A DNA stretch of 49,271 nucleotides from Chlorobiota bacterium (GCA_026416585.1 JAOAEV010000029.1:1-49271); one strand, 5' to 3'; shown: positions 9,165 through 17,936, numbered from the stretch's first letter. Made by a program: numbers and translations. The notes: generated by a model not told the origin, from the letters alone.

Positions 9165-10382
9165 TCAAATGCCGTCGAGCAAATGCCCCATCTTAAGCTT
9201 TTTCGTTTCCAGATAGCGACGGTTAATCTCGTTGGGTTCAACGACGATCGGTACCCGTTCAACAATTTCCAGACCGAAACTTGCTAGACCGACACGTTTA
9301 GTTGGGTTATTGGTCAGCAGGCGCATTTTTCGCACGCCAAGGTCGTAGAGAATTTGTGCTCCGATACCATACTCGCGAGCATCGGGTTTGAAGCCCAAAT
9401 GCACATTGGCATCGACAGTGTCGAGACCGTGCTCTTGCTGAAGCCGATACGCTTGAATCTTTCCGACTAAACCAATTCCACGTCCTTCCTGACGCATGTA
9501 CAGTACCACACCCTTTCCCTCACGCTCGATCGCACGAAGTGCAGCGTGGAGTTGTGCTCCACAGTCGCAATGCAGCGAGCCGAATACATCGCCAGTCATG
9601 CATTCGCTATGCACACGTACCAACACCGGTTCATCTGATGCGATTATACCCTTGACCAATGCAATGTGCTCCTTGCTGTCGTGTTTATTGACATACACTT
9701 TGAAGTCAAACTCCCCGAATGCGGTCATGAGTTTTGTTTCAGCTTGCAGCTCGATGATCCGCTCTCGCTGAAGACGATATGCGATCAAATCGGCAATCGT
9801 CACGACTGCCAATCCATACTGGCGAGCAAACTCGATGAGCTGTTGTCCACGGAGCATTTCACCATCGTCGCCAATGATCTCGCAGATGACGCCAACAGGC
9901 TCCAGGCCCGCCAAGGCGCATAAATCTACGATCGCTTCGGTATGCCCGGCACGACGCAGCACTCCCTCATCGCGCGCAATGAGTGGAAATACATGCCCCG
10001 GACGCGCAAAGTCGGTAGGGTGCACAGCGGAATTGGCTAATGCTCGAATCGTCGCACTCCGGTCAGCAGCTGAAATACCGGTAGTTGTACCGTGAACATA
10101 GTCCACTGAAACAGTAAAACCCGTTCCATGCAATGCGGTGTTAGTAGCAACCATCGGTGTAAGAGAAAGGGCATCAGCACGTTCCTTCCGCATCGGTACG
10201 CAGATAAGCCCACGTGCATGATTGGTCATAAAACGAATGTGCTCTGGCGTACAAAGCTGTGCTGCACACGCGATATCACCCTCATTCTCACGCTCTTCGT
10301 CATCAGCGATGACAATGAGACGCCCGGCACGTAGCTCATCAATTGCACGTTCGATTGTATCGAATCCGAGCACTCTGCTCAT
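9165..10382 (-). CDS. ribBA: Bifunctional 3,4-dihydroxy-2-butanone-4-phosphate synthase / GTP cyclohydrolase II
   Basis: Supplies both precursors of riboflavin: RibB converts ribulose 5-phosphate to dihydroxybutanone phosphate, and RibA opens GTP. 405 aa, typical of the fusion. The N-terminal RibB half has VIADDEERENEGDIACAAQ and RAGHTEAIVDL. The C-terminal RibA half has VRVHSECMTGDVFGSLHCDC, whose cysteines (SECMTGD...HCDC) bind the catalytic zinc, and YMRQEGRGIGL. It lies 6 bases after yajC and ends before a terminator. No FMN riboswitch is visible upstream. Confidence 0.97.
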   Translation of the reverse strand: MSRVLGFDTIERAIDELRAGRLIVIADDEERENEGDIACAAQLCTPEHIRFMTNHARGLICVPMRKERADALSLTPMVATNTALHGTGFTVSVDYVHGTTTGISAADRSATIRALANSAVHPTDFARPGHVFPLIARDEGVLRRAGHTEAIVDLCALAGLEPVGVICEIIGDDGEMLRGQQLIEFARQYGLAVVTIADLIAYRLQRERIIELQAETKLMTAFGEFDFKVYVNKHDSKEHIALVKGIIASDEPVLVRVHSECMTGDVFGSLHCDCGAQLHAALRAIEREGKGVVLYMRQEGRGIGLVGKIQAYRLQQEHGLDTVDANVHLGFKPDAREYGIGAQILYDLGVRKMRLLTNNPTKRVGLASFGLEIVERVPIVVEPNEINRRYLETKKLKMGHLLDGI

Positions 10383-10388
10383 AGGCTC

Positions 10389-10742
10389 CTAATCGCTCGT
10401 TTTCTTTTCGACTGTCGCAATGGCAACCTTTTCGAACCGCACTCGAACGTTATCGGCAATTTGCACGACAACGGTTTTATCGTCCATGTCTGTGACAGTG
10501 CCGTGAATGCCCGCACTTGTAATCACACGATCACCGCGCTTGAGTTCATCAAGCATCTTTTTCATCTCGCGTTGACGCTTCTGCTGCGGTCGAATGATAA
10601 AAAAGTAAAACACCATAATAATCAACCCGAACATCACCACTGTCGAGATAAGCTGACCCGTCGGGTCAGGTGCGCCAGCAGGAGATTGCGCTACGAGCGC
10701 AGGTGCAATAAATGTTAGCAATAAAGCGACAAAACGATGCAT
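10389..10742 (-). CDS. yajC: Preprotein translocase accessory subunit YajC
   Basis: Small inner-membrane partner of SecDF/SecYEG, 117 aa. The N-terminus MHRFVALLLTFIAPALVAQ looks like a signal peptide or first helix. A second helix, LISTVVMFGLIIMVFYFFII, leads into the hallmark RPQQKRQREMKKMLDELKRGDRV and a small beta domain. ATG 10742 is preferred to an in-frame TTG at 10748. It sits between tgt and ribBA; the tgt-yajC neighbourhood is common in bacteria. SecD/SecF are not in the window. Confidence 0.95.
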   Translation of the reverse strand: MHRFVALLLTFIAPALVAQSPAGAPDPTGQLISTVVMFGLIIMVFYFFIIRPQQKRQREMKKMLDELKRGDRVITSAGIHGTVTDMDDKTVVVQIADNVRVRFEKVAIATVEKKTSD

Positions 10743-10785
10743 AGACAATCAGCCGAAATCGTTGAACATTATAGGCACTCAGCAT

Positions 10786-11931
10786 TCACCCTTGTTCGGG
10801 GTAATACTGCTCGAGAAATTCCTTAGACCATTGACGGAAGGTTCCGTCGAGTATTTTCTGCCGTGCAGTGCGCACCAGCCATCGGTAAAATGCAAGATTC
10901 TGCCACGTTGCAAGCGTTAGTCCCAATATTTCTCCACTGACAAATAAATGACGAAGGTATCCTAATGAATGAGCTTCAACACCGAGCTCGTTCCACGCTG
11001 GCTCGACGGGCTCGTGACTAAACTTAAAGCGCTGATTGCGAATATTTATCCGTCCGCGCGTGGTGAAGATTGTTCCATTACGAGCATTTCGCGTGGGCAT
11101 GACACAATCAAACATATCCACACCCAGTGCAATCGAACGTAGAATATTTGCTGGGGAGCCAACTCCCATCAGATAACGCGGTTTATCCAATGGAAGCAAA
11201 TCAGTACAGAAATCAGTGATTTCATACATCGTCTCGGCTGGCTCACCCACAGCTAATCCTCCGATTGCATATCCATCGAATGGTAGTGCACAAAGTTCCT
11301 CGATAGACTGTCGCCGTAGGTCTGGATATACGCTGCCCTGGATGATTGCATACAACTGCTGACGAAAACCGTACAATGGCGCGCTATTCTGGTGGACGTG
11401 GAGGCACTCACGTTCCCAGCGAATACTTCGTTGCAGTGCTGATTCAGCATCATGTCGTGTACACGGATAACCAACACATTCATCGAACGACATCATTACA
11501 TCGGATCCGATCGCGCGTTGAGTCGCAATCACTGACTCTGGTGTAAACAAATGGCGCGATCCATCAATGTGAGAACGGAATTCAACACCATCGTCAAGAA
11601 TGCGTCGCAATGCACCGAGCGAGTACACTTGGAAACCACCGCTATCAGTCAAGATGGCTCCCGCCCACTGTATCATTTGATGCAAACCACCCAAAGCACG
11701 AAGTGCATCGGTTCCAGGTCGAAGGTACAAGTGATATGTATTTGAAAGGAGGATTGAGTAGCCAAGTGCAGCTGCGATGCGATGATCGAGCGCTTTGATT
11801 GCACCTTGTGTTGCTACGGGCATGAACACCGGTGTTTCGACGAGGCCATGATCGGTACGCAGAATCCCGGCTCGTGCTTTTGTCTGCGGATCAATTGCAA
11901 CGACTTCAAACGTGTGCAGACGTACGTACAT
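10786..11931 (-). CDS. tgt: tRNA-guanine transglycosylase lacking the usual zinc ligands
   Basis: Exchanges guanine-34 for a queuosine precursor in tRNAs with GUN anticodons. 381 aa, full length. The first catalytic-Asp region LTDSGGFQVYSL and the nucleophile region VDMFDCVMPTRNARNGTIF are intact. The family's C-terminal zinc site (C-x-C-x2-C and a later His) is absent. Aligned by the flanking INIRN and YLRHL blocks, the three Cys positions read Trp, Glu and Val (EPAWNELGVEAHSLGYLRHL). The His of the usual IHNL is Gln (TWQNL). From memory, other Bacteroidota enzymes also lack this site, so it may be active without zinc. The start overlaps the VanZ-like gene by 26 bases. Confidence 0.94.
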   Translation of the reverse strand: MYVRLHTFEVVAIDPQTKARAGILRTDHGLVETPVFMPVATQGAIKALDHRIAAALGYSILLSNTYHLYLRPGTDALRALGGLHQMIQWAGAILTDSGGFQVYSLGALRRILDDGVEFRSHIDGSRHLFTPESVIATQRAIGSDVMMSFDECVGYPCTRHDAESALQRSIRWERECLHVHQNSAPLYGFRQQLYAIIQGSVYPDLRRQSIEELCALPFDGYAIGGLAVGEPAETMYEITDFCTDLLPLDKPRYLMGVGSPANILRSIALGVDMFDCVMPTRNARNGTIFTTRGRINIRNQRFKFSHEPVEPAWNELGVEAHSLGYLRHLFVSGEILGLTLATWQNLAFYRWLVRTARQKILDGTFRQWSKEFLEQYYPEQG

Positions 11932-12280
11932 ACCGTCGGATAACGTCTGTCAAACAAATCCCAACACATGCACCAAGCGCGTCAGCGCACCAATCGAGGG
12001 CATCAGCAGTGCGTCCTGGTACGATTGCCTGGTGTGCTTCGTCACTTGCAGCAAAGAGTAAAGCCAACGTTATGGCGACGATGATTTGGTGCCGCGGTGT
12101 TCGCATTATCGTTGTCATCGCAAGAAGCACTGTCCAGCCATATACAGCGTAGAGGACGAAATGATACACTTTGTCTGCAAACGAAAATGGCAGAGGAATT
12201 GTCCCGGGTTGCGCCGAGAGCGAAATAATTACGATACTCATTCCAATCGCTGGCAGCCAACGAAACAAGCGGCGCGTCAT
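11906..12280 (-). CDS. VanZ-like membrane protein
   Basis: Small membrane protein of 124 aa with about four helices. It shows the VanZ-like pattern: an N-terminal helix ending in SLSAQPGTIPLPF, then DKVYHFVLYAVYGW, and AASDEAHQAIVPGRTADALDWCADALGACVGI. The family is widespread and, apart from VanZ in teicoplanin resistance, has no settled function. Its ATG overlaps the nnrDE stop by 4 bases (ATGA), and its 3' end overlaps tgt by 26 bases, so it belongs to that transcript. There is no evidence here for glycopeptide resistance. Confidence 0.85.
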   Translation of the reverse strand: MTRRLFRWLPAIGMSIVIISLSAQPGTIPLPFSFADKVYHFVLYAVYGWTVLLAMTTIMRTPRHQIIVAITLALLFAASDEAHQAIVPGRTADALDWCADALGACVGICLTDVIRRYVRTSAHV

Positions 12281-13782
12281 CGAGCTTCGTCGAGCATTTG
12301 ACTTATTGCACTGAGAGAATCAATAAGGTGTGAAGCTCGTGTGGCAAGATGTCCGTTCTGCTCTGCGGCATAACGTCCTGCCAGAGCATGCAGGACAACA
12401 CCCATCCATGCAGCATCAATTTGCGTATAGCCTTGTGCCCATAGCGCTGCGATGATACCAGTGAGCACATCTCCTGTACCTCCAGTAGCAAGGGCTGGAT
12501 TATACCACGTTGCCCAGTATGTCCGCGTGTTATCACTGATTTGCACCGGAAAATCTTTCAGTACGACCGTCGCACCTGTTGCACGTGACAATTCGTGTGC
12601 GTGGTAGTGCGCGCTACTGGCTATTTCGCGTGTACGCACTTCGAGAATTCGAGACAACTCACCTCGATGTGGCGTGAGAGTGACACCACCGAGCGACATA
12701 TTTGCTTTCACTGTACGAAGGGCATCTGCATCGAGCACAAGCGGTATTTGACCACGGCAGTAGTCGAGTATTTTCTGGACTAGCTCGAGAGTCTCTGCTC
12801 GATCCCCAAGACCTGGACCAATAGCCGCCACAGTTGCTCGCGAAAGACGACTTTCGATCATATCCCATGCGTGCACATCAAGCACGGGACGCTCGTACCG
12901 ATGGGGCATGACTTCGGGAAATAAGGCGGGATGCACCGATGGCGTCACCAGCTCCACTAAGCCTGCACCAGCTGCGACAGCCGCATTAGCACAGAGTGCA
13001 GCCGCGCCTGGCATGCTACTGGAACCAGCGATGATAAGCACACGCCCGTAGTCGAACTTCGTGGTACGAGGTTTACGAGGGCGATAGACTGTACGGAAGT
13101 CGTTCTCGCCGATAAGCCATAGAGATGCATACTCATCGAGAACCGAGCTGGGTATGCCAATCTGAGCAACCTCGACCACACCGCAAACAGTAGGACCGTC
13201 ACCAAGCAATAAGCCATTTTTGAGCGCACCCATCGTGATAGTCAAGTCAGCTCGGAAACATGGTTCGAAAGCCGTTCCTGTGGCAGCATCAAGTCCGGTA
13301 GGTATATCCAATGCAATGCGGCAAGCATTGTGACGATTCGCCCAATCAACCAACGATGATATTGGTTGTCGTGGTGCACCGTGAGCACCCACACCAAGAA
13401 GTGCATCCACAACGACATCGAATTGGGACGATAATACCGACTCGTCACCGTTCCATTCGACAATCGGGATATTGAGTAACCGTGTAGCGGTTGCATTTAC
13501 TGCAGTTTCGGGCGACATTCGCTCATAGTCCCCACAAAACACGATTGTCACCAGAGCTACTTCAGACAGATGCCGAGCTAAGGCAAAACCATCTCCGCCG
13601 TTATTACCACTACCACAAAGAATTGCAACGCGACACTGCCGAGAAAGATTGTACCGCCTGCAGATAATCTCTGCAGCAGATCGAGCAGCATTTTCCATTA
13701 GTACAATTGCTGGAATTCTGAGCTGCTCGATAGCTGTGCGATCAGCATCGCGCATGCGCTCGGGCAGTAACACAGGCTGCAT
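12277..13782 (-). CDS. nnrDE: Bifunctional NAD(P)H-hydrate epimerase / ADP-dependent NAD(P)H-hydrate dehydratase
   Basis: Repairs hydrated, inactive NAD(P)H: the N-terminal half interconverts epimers and the C-terminal half dehydrates them using ADP. 501 aa from ATG 13782; the longer open frame to 13887 lacks family similarity and would run through the neighbouring gene. The epimerase half has ILCGSGNNGGDGFALARHL. The dehydratase half has IIAGSSSMPGAAAL, GPGLGDR, PLVLDADAL, TPHRGEL and ATGGTGDVLTGI, the ribokinase-like nucleotide site. It overlaps the VanZ-like gene by 4 bases and follows the flavoprotein by 8 bases. Confidence 0.95.
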   Translation of the reverse strand: MQPVLLPERMRDADRTAIEQLRIPAIVLMENAARSAAEIICRRYNLSRQCRVAILCGSGNNGGDGFALARHLSEVALVTIVFCGDYERMSPETAVNATATRLLNIPIVEWNGDESVLSSQFDVVVDALLGVGAHGAPRQPISSLVDWANRHNACRIALDIPTGLDAATGTAFEPCFRADLTITMGALKNGLLLGDGPTVCGVVEVAQIGIPSSVLDEYASLWLIGENDFRTVYRPRKPRTTKFDYGRVLIIAGSSSMPGAAALCANAAVAAGAGLVELVTPSVHPALFPEVMPHRYERPVLDVHAWDMIESRLSRATVAAIGPGLGDRAETLELVQKILDYCRGQIPLVLDADALRTVKANMSLGGVTLTPHRGELSRILEVRTREIASSAHYHAHELSRATGATVVLKDFPVQISDNTRTYWATWYNPALATGGTGDVLTGIIAALWAQGYTQIDAAWMGVVLHALAGRYAAEQNGHLATRASHLIDSLSAISQMLDEAR

Positions 13783-13790
13783 CGTTAGGC

Positions 13791-14516
13791 TCAGATATGA
13801 AACTGTTCGGTGAGGATGTGACTTGCCGATACACCACGTACCTTGAGAATAGCACGCATATCGTCGAGCATCGCTTTTCCGCCACAAAGGTAAAAGTAAC
13901 TTTCTGGATCAAAAGGAATATCAGTGATATGATCGGTAACACGACCTACAAGCCCTCTCCAATCATCGTCTGGCTGCGTAAGCGTGATTGCGTAGCGAAA
14001 TTTGTCGCTGTCGGCAGCAAATGTATCGAAAACATCTTGCCAAAAGATATTTGTACGGTGCCTCAATCCCCATAGCAGAGCGATCAACTGACCATCCTGC
14101 TTATAGAGCCACTCAGCAATTGGTCGCAACGATGCGATTCCGGAACCGGTCGCAACGAGAATATGGCGGTGAGTTTTCTCCGCCTGTGGCACCAATCTAC
14201 CAAATGGTAACACAACTTCCACCGGGGTTCCTATCGCAGCAGAATCGAGGAACGAAGAAGCAAGCCCACCATCGAGACGCTCGACAAGTAGGATTAGTTG
14301 CGTAGTAGCTGTATCCGGCAGATTGGTAATGCTGTAGCTACGTCGTTGACCATCAAGCACGATGTTCAAGTACTGCCCTGGCAAATAAAACACTGGATGT
14401 TCAAGTTCCAGGGCAACTTCGAAGTATTTTCCTCCGGGATCAGCGTTTCTCCGCCAGGCAAGACGAGCAATTGTGTGAATAGGTTTTTGCACGTGGATTT
14501 GATAATCAGTGAACAC
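13791..14516 (-). CDS. Ferredoxin-NADP reductase-like FAD/NAD(P)-binding oxidoreductase
   Basis: Flavoprotein of 241 aa that would move electrons between NAD(P)H and a small carrier. The FAD-binding barrel has YLPGQYLNIV and the RRSYSITN motif (RxYS). The NAD(P) domain has ILVATGSGIASLRPIAEWL, and the C-terminal YLCGGKAMLDDM and final EQFHI are typical of the family. GTG 14516, one base after the dedA stop, is taken as the start. An in-frame TTG at 14555 would overlap dedA. No iron-sulphur domain is attached, and the electron partner is unknown. Confidence 0.85.
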   Translation of the reverse strand: MFTDYQIHVQKPIHTIARLAWRRNADPGGKYFEVALELEHPVFYLPGQYLNIVLDGQRRSYSITNLPDTATTQLILLVERLDGGLASSFLDSAAIGTPVEVVLPFGRLVPQAEKTHRHILVATGSGIASLRPIAEWLYKQDGQLIALLWGLRHRTNIFWQDVFDTFAADSDKFRYAITLTQPDDDWRGLVGRVTDHITDIPFDPESYFYLCGGKAMLDDMRAILKVRGVSASHILTEQFHI

Positions 14517-14517
14517 A

Positions 14518-15165
14518 TCAATCGAGTGCTGCACGACGCTGTCGCACAAATTCAATGACCGCGGGCAAGGTCGAAATCACAATGATCGCGGCAATGACAA
14601 GTGTGAAATTGTTTCTCACAACTGGCATATTCCCGAACCAATAGCCGAGCACAGTAAAACTGACAACCCAGGCAATCGCACCGATAACATTGAACATCGC
14701 AAAGCGACGGTAAGTCATTTCGCCCAGCCCTGCAATAAATGGAGCGAACGTTCGCACAATTGGGACAAAACGCGCCAGCATGATGGTTTTTCCACCATGG
14801 TGCTCATAAAATGCGTGCGTACGGTCAAGGTGTTCGCGTCGAATCCACCGTTGCCACTGCGGATGTGTCAAAATAAAATGACCGCAGCGGTTGCCAACAG
14901 TATAGTTGAGAGCATCACCCGCGATCGCAGCAATGACGAGTGCTACAAGTATTATTTCCAGCTCCAGAGCACCAAGTGCACAAAGCGAACCGACTGCGAA
15001 TAGTAACGAATCACCAGGCAGAAATGGGGTCACAACGAAGCCCGTTTCGGCAAAGATCACCAGGAATAACACTACATATGCCCACCCGCCTCCCCACGTA
15101 ACCAAATCGGCAATGTGGCGATCTAAATGCAGCACAACATCGAATACGCTAGCGAGGAAATCCAT
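14518..15165 (-). CDS. DedA family (VTT domain) membrane protein
   Basis: Polytopic inner-membrane protein of 215 aa. DedA proteins are linked to undecaprenyl-phosphate or phospholipid flipping and to proton-dependent envelope homeostasis. It carries FAETGFVVTPFLPGDSLLFA, the AGDALNYTVGNRCG glycine motif and ARFVPIVRTFAPFIAGLGEM with conserved arginines, followed by a C-terminal helix. The gap to murQ is 45 bases. The following flavoprotein gene begins at its stop codon. The exact substrate cannot be read from sequence. Confidence 0.92.
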   Translation of the reverse strand: MDFLASVFDVVLHLDRHIADLVTWGGGWAYVVLFLVIFAETGFVVTPFLPGDSLLFAVGSLCALGALELEIILVALVIAAIAGDALNYTVGNRCGHFILTHPQWQRWIRREHLDRTHAFYEHHGGKTIMLARFVPIVRTFAPFIAGLGEMTYRRFAMFNVIGAIAWVVSFTVLGYWFGNMPVVRNNFTLVIAAIIVISTLPAVIEFVRQRRAALD

Positions 15166-15210
15166 GGAGCTAAACAGTACAAAAACATGTGTGGCGCAAG
15201 ACGAACGTAG

Positions 15211-16143
15211 TTACTGTGGATTATGTAATTGAACTGCACGACGAACACTTCCGCCAGCTTTTTCGAGAAGTACTTGTGCTCTGTCAGCATCGCAGGCTGC
15301 CATCGCCATAATCAAAGCAATTTTTACCTGACCTCCTGCGCGTTCCAGATATGCAGTGGCAGTATCGTAGTCACACCCAGTCAGGCGCATAACGATACCT
15401 TTGGCACGCTCGCGAAGTTTAGCGCTCAGGGGCTGCACATCTACCATGATGTTACCAAACGTCTTACCGATACGAACCATTACAGCCGTTGAGAGCATAT
15501 TGAGCACGAGCTTTTGCGCAGTACCAGATTTAAGCCGCGTCGAACCAGCAAGAATTTCCGGTCCGACATCCGGTGCAATGATACAGTCAGCAGCAATACC
15601 AAAACTTTCCACTTGAGCACGATCATTGGTTGTTATCAAAACAGTGAATGCACCACGCCGTTTTGCTTCTTCGAGCGCGCCAAGCACGAATGGAGTTCGA
15701 CCCGATGCACTAAGCCCACAGACGGCGTCAATATTGGTAACGTTTTCGGAGACTATCGCACGTGCACCAGCGTGTGGGTCGTCTTCGGCACCTTCTTGAG
15801 CGGCAAACACTGCTTGCGGACCTCCAGCAATAATACCACGCACCATTATCGGTGGCACACCAAATGTGGGCGGACATTCAGCCGCGTCGAGAATTCCGAG
15901 CCGACCACTTGTGCCAGCTCCCACATAAATCAAGCGACCGCCACGGCGAAAAGCATTTGCAATTGCTTCGACAGCATGAGCAATGAAGGGTATCTCCTGA
16001 CGCACTGCAAGTGCCACGCGACAATCCTCATCGTTCATCAATCGGAGGAAATCGTCAGTAGCAAGTGTATCCATTGCCTCCGAATCGGGATTGAGTTGTT
16101 CTGTCCGCAGTTGCGAGATTTGCTCAAATAGTCTACTACTCAT
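15211..16143 (-). CDS. murQ: N-acetylmuramic acid 6-phosphate etherase
   Basis: Cleaves the lactyl ether of MurNAc-6-phosphate to GlcNAc-6-phosphate and lactate during peptidoglycan recycling. 310 aa from ATG 16143; the longer frame upstream lies within mgtE. The SIS domain has RLIYVGAGTSGRLGILDAAE followed by CPPTFG, and GLSASGRTPFVLGAL. The C-terminal helical part ends with KAGGSVRRAVQ. The start overlaps the mgtE stop by 4 bases (ATGA). Mpl, another recycling enzyme, is encoded at the far end of the window; no MurNAc kinase or NagA is nearby. Confidence 0.96.
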   Translation of the reverse strand: MSSRLFEQISQLRTEQLNPDSEAMDTLATDDFLRLMNDEDCRVALAVRQEIPFIAHAVEAIANAFRRGGRLIYVGAGTSGRLGILDAAECPPTFGVPPIMVRGIIAGGPQAVFAAQEGAEDDPHAGARAIVSENVTNIDAVCGLSASGRTPFVLGALEEAKRRGAFTVLITTNDRAQVESFGIAADCIIAPDVGPEILAGSTRLKSGTAQKLVLNMLSTAVMVRIGKTFGNIMVDVQPLSAKLRERAKGIVMRLTGCDYDTATAYLERAGGQVKIALIMAMAACDADRAQVLLEKAGGSVRRAVQLHNPQ

Positions 16144-17519
16144 AGTAACGTGCCCCCCAAAATGAGCATTGCAACGACAAAATAAATGACAATACCGCTG
16201 ACATCTACCAACGTAGCGATAAATGGCGCGGACGAAGTCGCGGGATCGAATCCGAGCCGATACAGCGTCAGCGGCAACATCGCGCCTATTGTTGTTCCCC
16301 ACAGCACAATACCAATCAAACCCAGACCGACCGTCAGAGCAATCAAGAAGTGGTGGCTACCATAGATTGGACCAAAGAGTAACGTCCATAGCTCAATTCG
16401 AAAGAATCCAAGCGTACCCAAGATGGTACCAAGTGCCAAACCAGAAGCAAGCTCCCGCCGCAATACAAACCACCAATCACGAAATGTTATTTCCTGCAGT
16501 GCGAGAGCACGTGTGATAAGTGTTGCAGCTTGGGAACCAGAGTTTCCGCCAGACGAGATGACTAGTGGTAAAAAGAGCACGAGCACAACAGCTCGCTCGA
16601 TCTGTTTTTCGAAGAACGTCAGTGCTGTTGTTGTGAGCATTTCACTGAGCATCAGTGCTGTGAGCCACCCCGCCCGTTTGCGGATTAGGACGCCGACTGG
16701 TGTTGCTCGATAGCTGATGTCCAGTGCTTCCATACCGCCGAGTTTCTGGATGTCTTCTGTTGCTTCCTGCTCGGCAACGTCAAATACGTCGTCGAATGTA
16801 ACAATACCAACCAAAATCCCATTGGAATCGACCACCGGCAAAACTGAGAGGTCGAATTTCTCCATCATACGGACAGCTTCCTCTTGGTCATCGAATGCCG
16901 ACAGACTCGGTGTTTCTTCCATCAATTCCCCAATTGCTGCTGTGGGTTCAGACAGTATAAGCGTCCGCAAGCGAACAACTCCCAGCAAGCGCCCACGAGA
17001 ATCACACACATAGAGGCGATTAAGTGTTTCGCTGTCGTGTCCGTGTTGCCGGATATGCTCGAGAGCGTGTGCGACTGTCCATCCTGGTTCGAGCGCAAGA
17101 AAGTCGGGCGTCATCAATCGCCCAACACTTTCTTCTGGATAGCCAAGCAGCCATCGAGATTCGCGAAGATCCTCTGGATCGAGGAGATTCAAAAGACGAT
17201 TGGTGACGTGACCGGGTAATTCAGCCAGAAGGGCAGTACGATCGTCCGGAGGTAGGGCTGATAGTAGTTGGCGAGTTTCGGAATCTGTTAACTCGCGGAG
17301 GAGATTGACCTGTTGGTCCGGCTCCAGGTACGAAAAAACTTCATGAGCCAGCTCTTGCGGCAATGCACGGTAAAGCAGAACACGCTCGTGTTTTTCGACG
17401 TTGAGCATCAAGTCAGCAATTTCGGCCGGCGACCACGTTACCAGCACTTCTCGCAGAAGCGACCACTCTCGCTGCTCAATAAGTTCATGGATTTCGGGGA
17501 GAAGCAACTCTTTGAGCAT
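16140..17519 (-). CDS. mgtE: Magnesium transporter MgtE
   Basis: Magnesium-gated Mg2+ channel of 459 aa. The N-terminal superhelical domain has LLRELTDSETRQLLSALPPD. Two CBS domains (about 130-255) follow, with VGRLMTPDFLAL and FDLSVLPVVDSNGILVGIVT. The C-terminal five-helix pore contains LPLVISSGGNSGSQAATLI, the family's GGNxGSQ element. Full length and intact. Its start is divergent from rpsT across 118 bases. Translation appears coupled to murQ by the 4-base overlap. No M-box or ykkC-like Mg2+ riboswitch is evident in the short leader. Confidence 0.96.
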   Translation of the reverse strand: MLKELLLPEIHELIEQREWSLLREVLVTWSPAEIADLMLNVEKHERVLLYRALPQELAHEVFSYLEPDQQVNLLRELTDSETRQLLSALPPDDRTALLAELPGHVTNRLLNLLDPEDLRESRWLLGYPEESVGRLMTPDFLALEPGWTVAHALEHIRQHGHDSETLNRLYVCDSRGRLLGVVRLRTLILSEPTAAIGELMEETPSLSAFDDQEEAVRMMEKFDLSVLPVVDSNGILVGIVTFDDVFDVAEQEATEDIQKLGGMEALDISYRATPVGVLIRKRAGWLTALMLSEMLTTTALTFFEKQIERAVVLVLFLPLVISSGGNSGSQAATLITRALALQEITFRDWWFVLRRELASGLALGTILGTLGFFRIELWTLLFGPIYGSHHFLIALTVGLGLIGIVLWGTTIGAMLPLTLYRLGFDPATSSAPFIATLVDVSGIVIYFVVAMLILGGTLL

Positions 17520-17548
17520 CGCCGCGACTTGAATAAAAAACTACAGTG

Positions 17549-17556
17549 CAAAAATA
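17549..17556 (-). promoter_or_regulatory. Possible -7 promoter element for mgtE-murQ
   Basis: Minus-strand TATTTTTG matches TAnnTTTG and ends 29 bases before ATG 17519. No TTG is found at the 21-base spacing; a TTTG lies at only 15 bases, so the -33 element is poor. Confidence 0.35.
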
Positions 17557-17578
17557 GCCCGCAACTCTCCGCAAACTC

Positions 17579-17610
17579 TTGTAAAATGCTGACTCAAACA
17601 CGTATTTTTG
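17579..17610 (+). promoter_or_regulatory. Bacteroidota-type promoter for rpsT and tRNA-Arg
   Basis: TTG (17579-17581) is followed after exactly 21 bases by TATTTTTG (17603-17610), a full TTG-N21-TAnnTTTG match. The octamer ends 27 bases before the rpsT start codon. It probably drives both rpsT and the tRNA, since only 20 bases separate those two genes. Confidence 0.65.
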
Positions 17611-17637
17611 CAATCCGGAATTGTTACGTGAATTACA

Positions 17638-17916
17638 ATGGCACATCACAAATCAGCGCTCAAGCGAATACGACAATCTCGCAGGCGCAATCAGTATAAT
17701 CGCCAGTGGAAATGGCTCATCAAACGTGCAGCCAAAGCGGTTCAGCGGGCTACTTCTTTGGAGGAAGCAGAAAAGCTTCTGCACGTTGCAGCTAAAGTCA
17801 TTGACCGAAGTGCTGCGCGAGGAGTTATCCATCGCAATACGGCTGCAAATAAAAAGTCCTCGCTGGCACGTTTCGTTAATGCGCATTTTACAAAAACGTC
17901 ATCTTCGGTAGCGTAG
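17638..17916 (+). CDS. rpsT: 30S ribosomal protein S20
   Basis: Primary 16S rRNA-binding protein of the small subunit, 92 aa, almost entirely helical and basic. MAHHKSALKRIRQSRRRNQY is the canonical start. It continues with ATSLEEAEKLLHVAAKVIDR and GVIHRNTAANKKSSLARFVN. Length and motifs are normal. It is read away from mgtE and followed 20 bases later by tRNA-Arg and a terminator, forming a compact translation-related unit. Confidence 0.96.
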   Translation: MAHHKSALKRIRQSRRRNQYNRQWKWLIKRAAKAVQRATSLEEAEKLLHVAAKVIDRSAARGVIHRNTAANKKSSLARFVNAHFTKTSSSVA

Positions 17917-17936
17917 CACGCTCTCGAAATGCTATC

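Noticed and set aside
11906-12280. Glycopeptide-resistance gene
   Set aside because: The VanZ-like fold alone does not indicate resistance. No vanHAX genes are present and the gene sits in a housekeeping run.
13783-13887. 35-residue N-terminal extension of nnrDE
   Set aside because: Overlaps the preceding flavoprotein gene and is unlike the family; ATG 13782 gives the canonical start.
16144-16302. 53-residue extension of murQ
   Set aside because: Reads through the end of mgtE. ATG 16143 with a 4-base overlap fits the family start.
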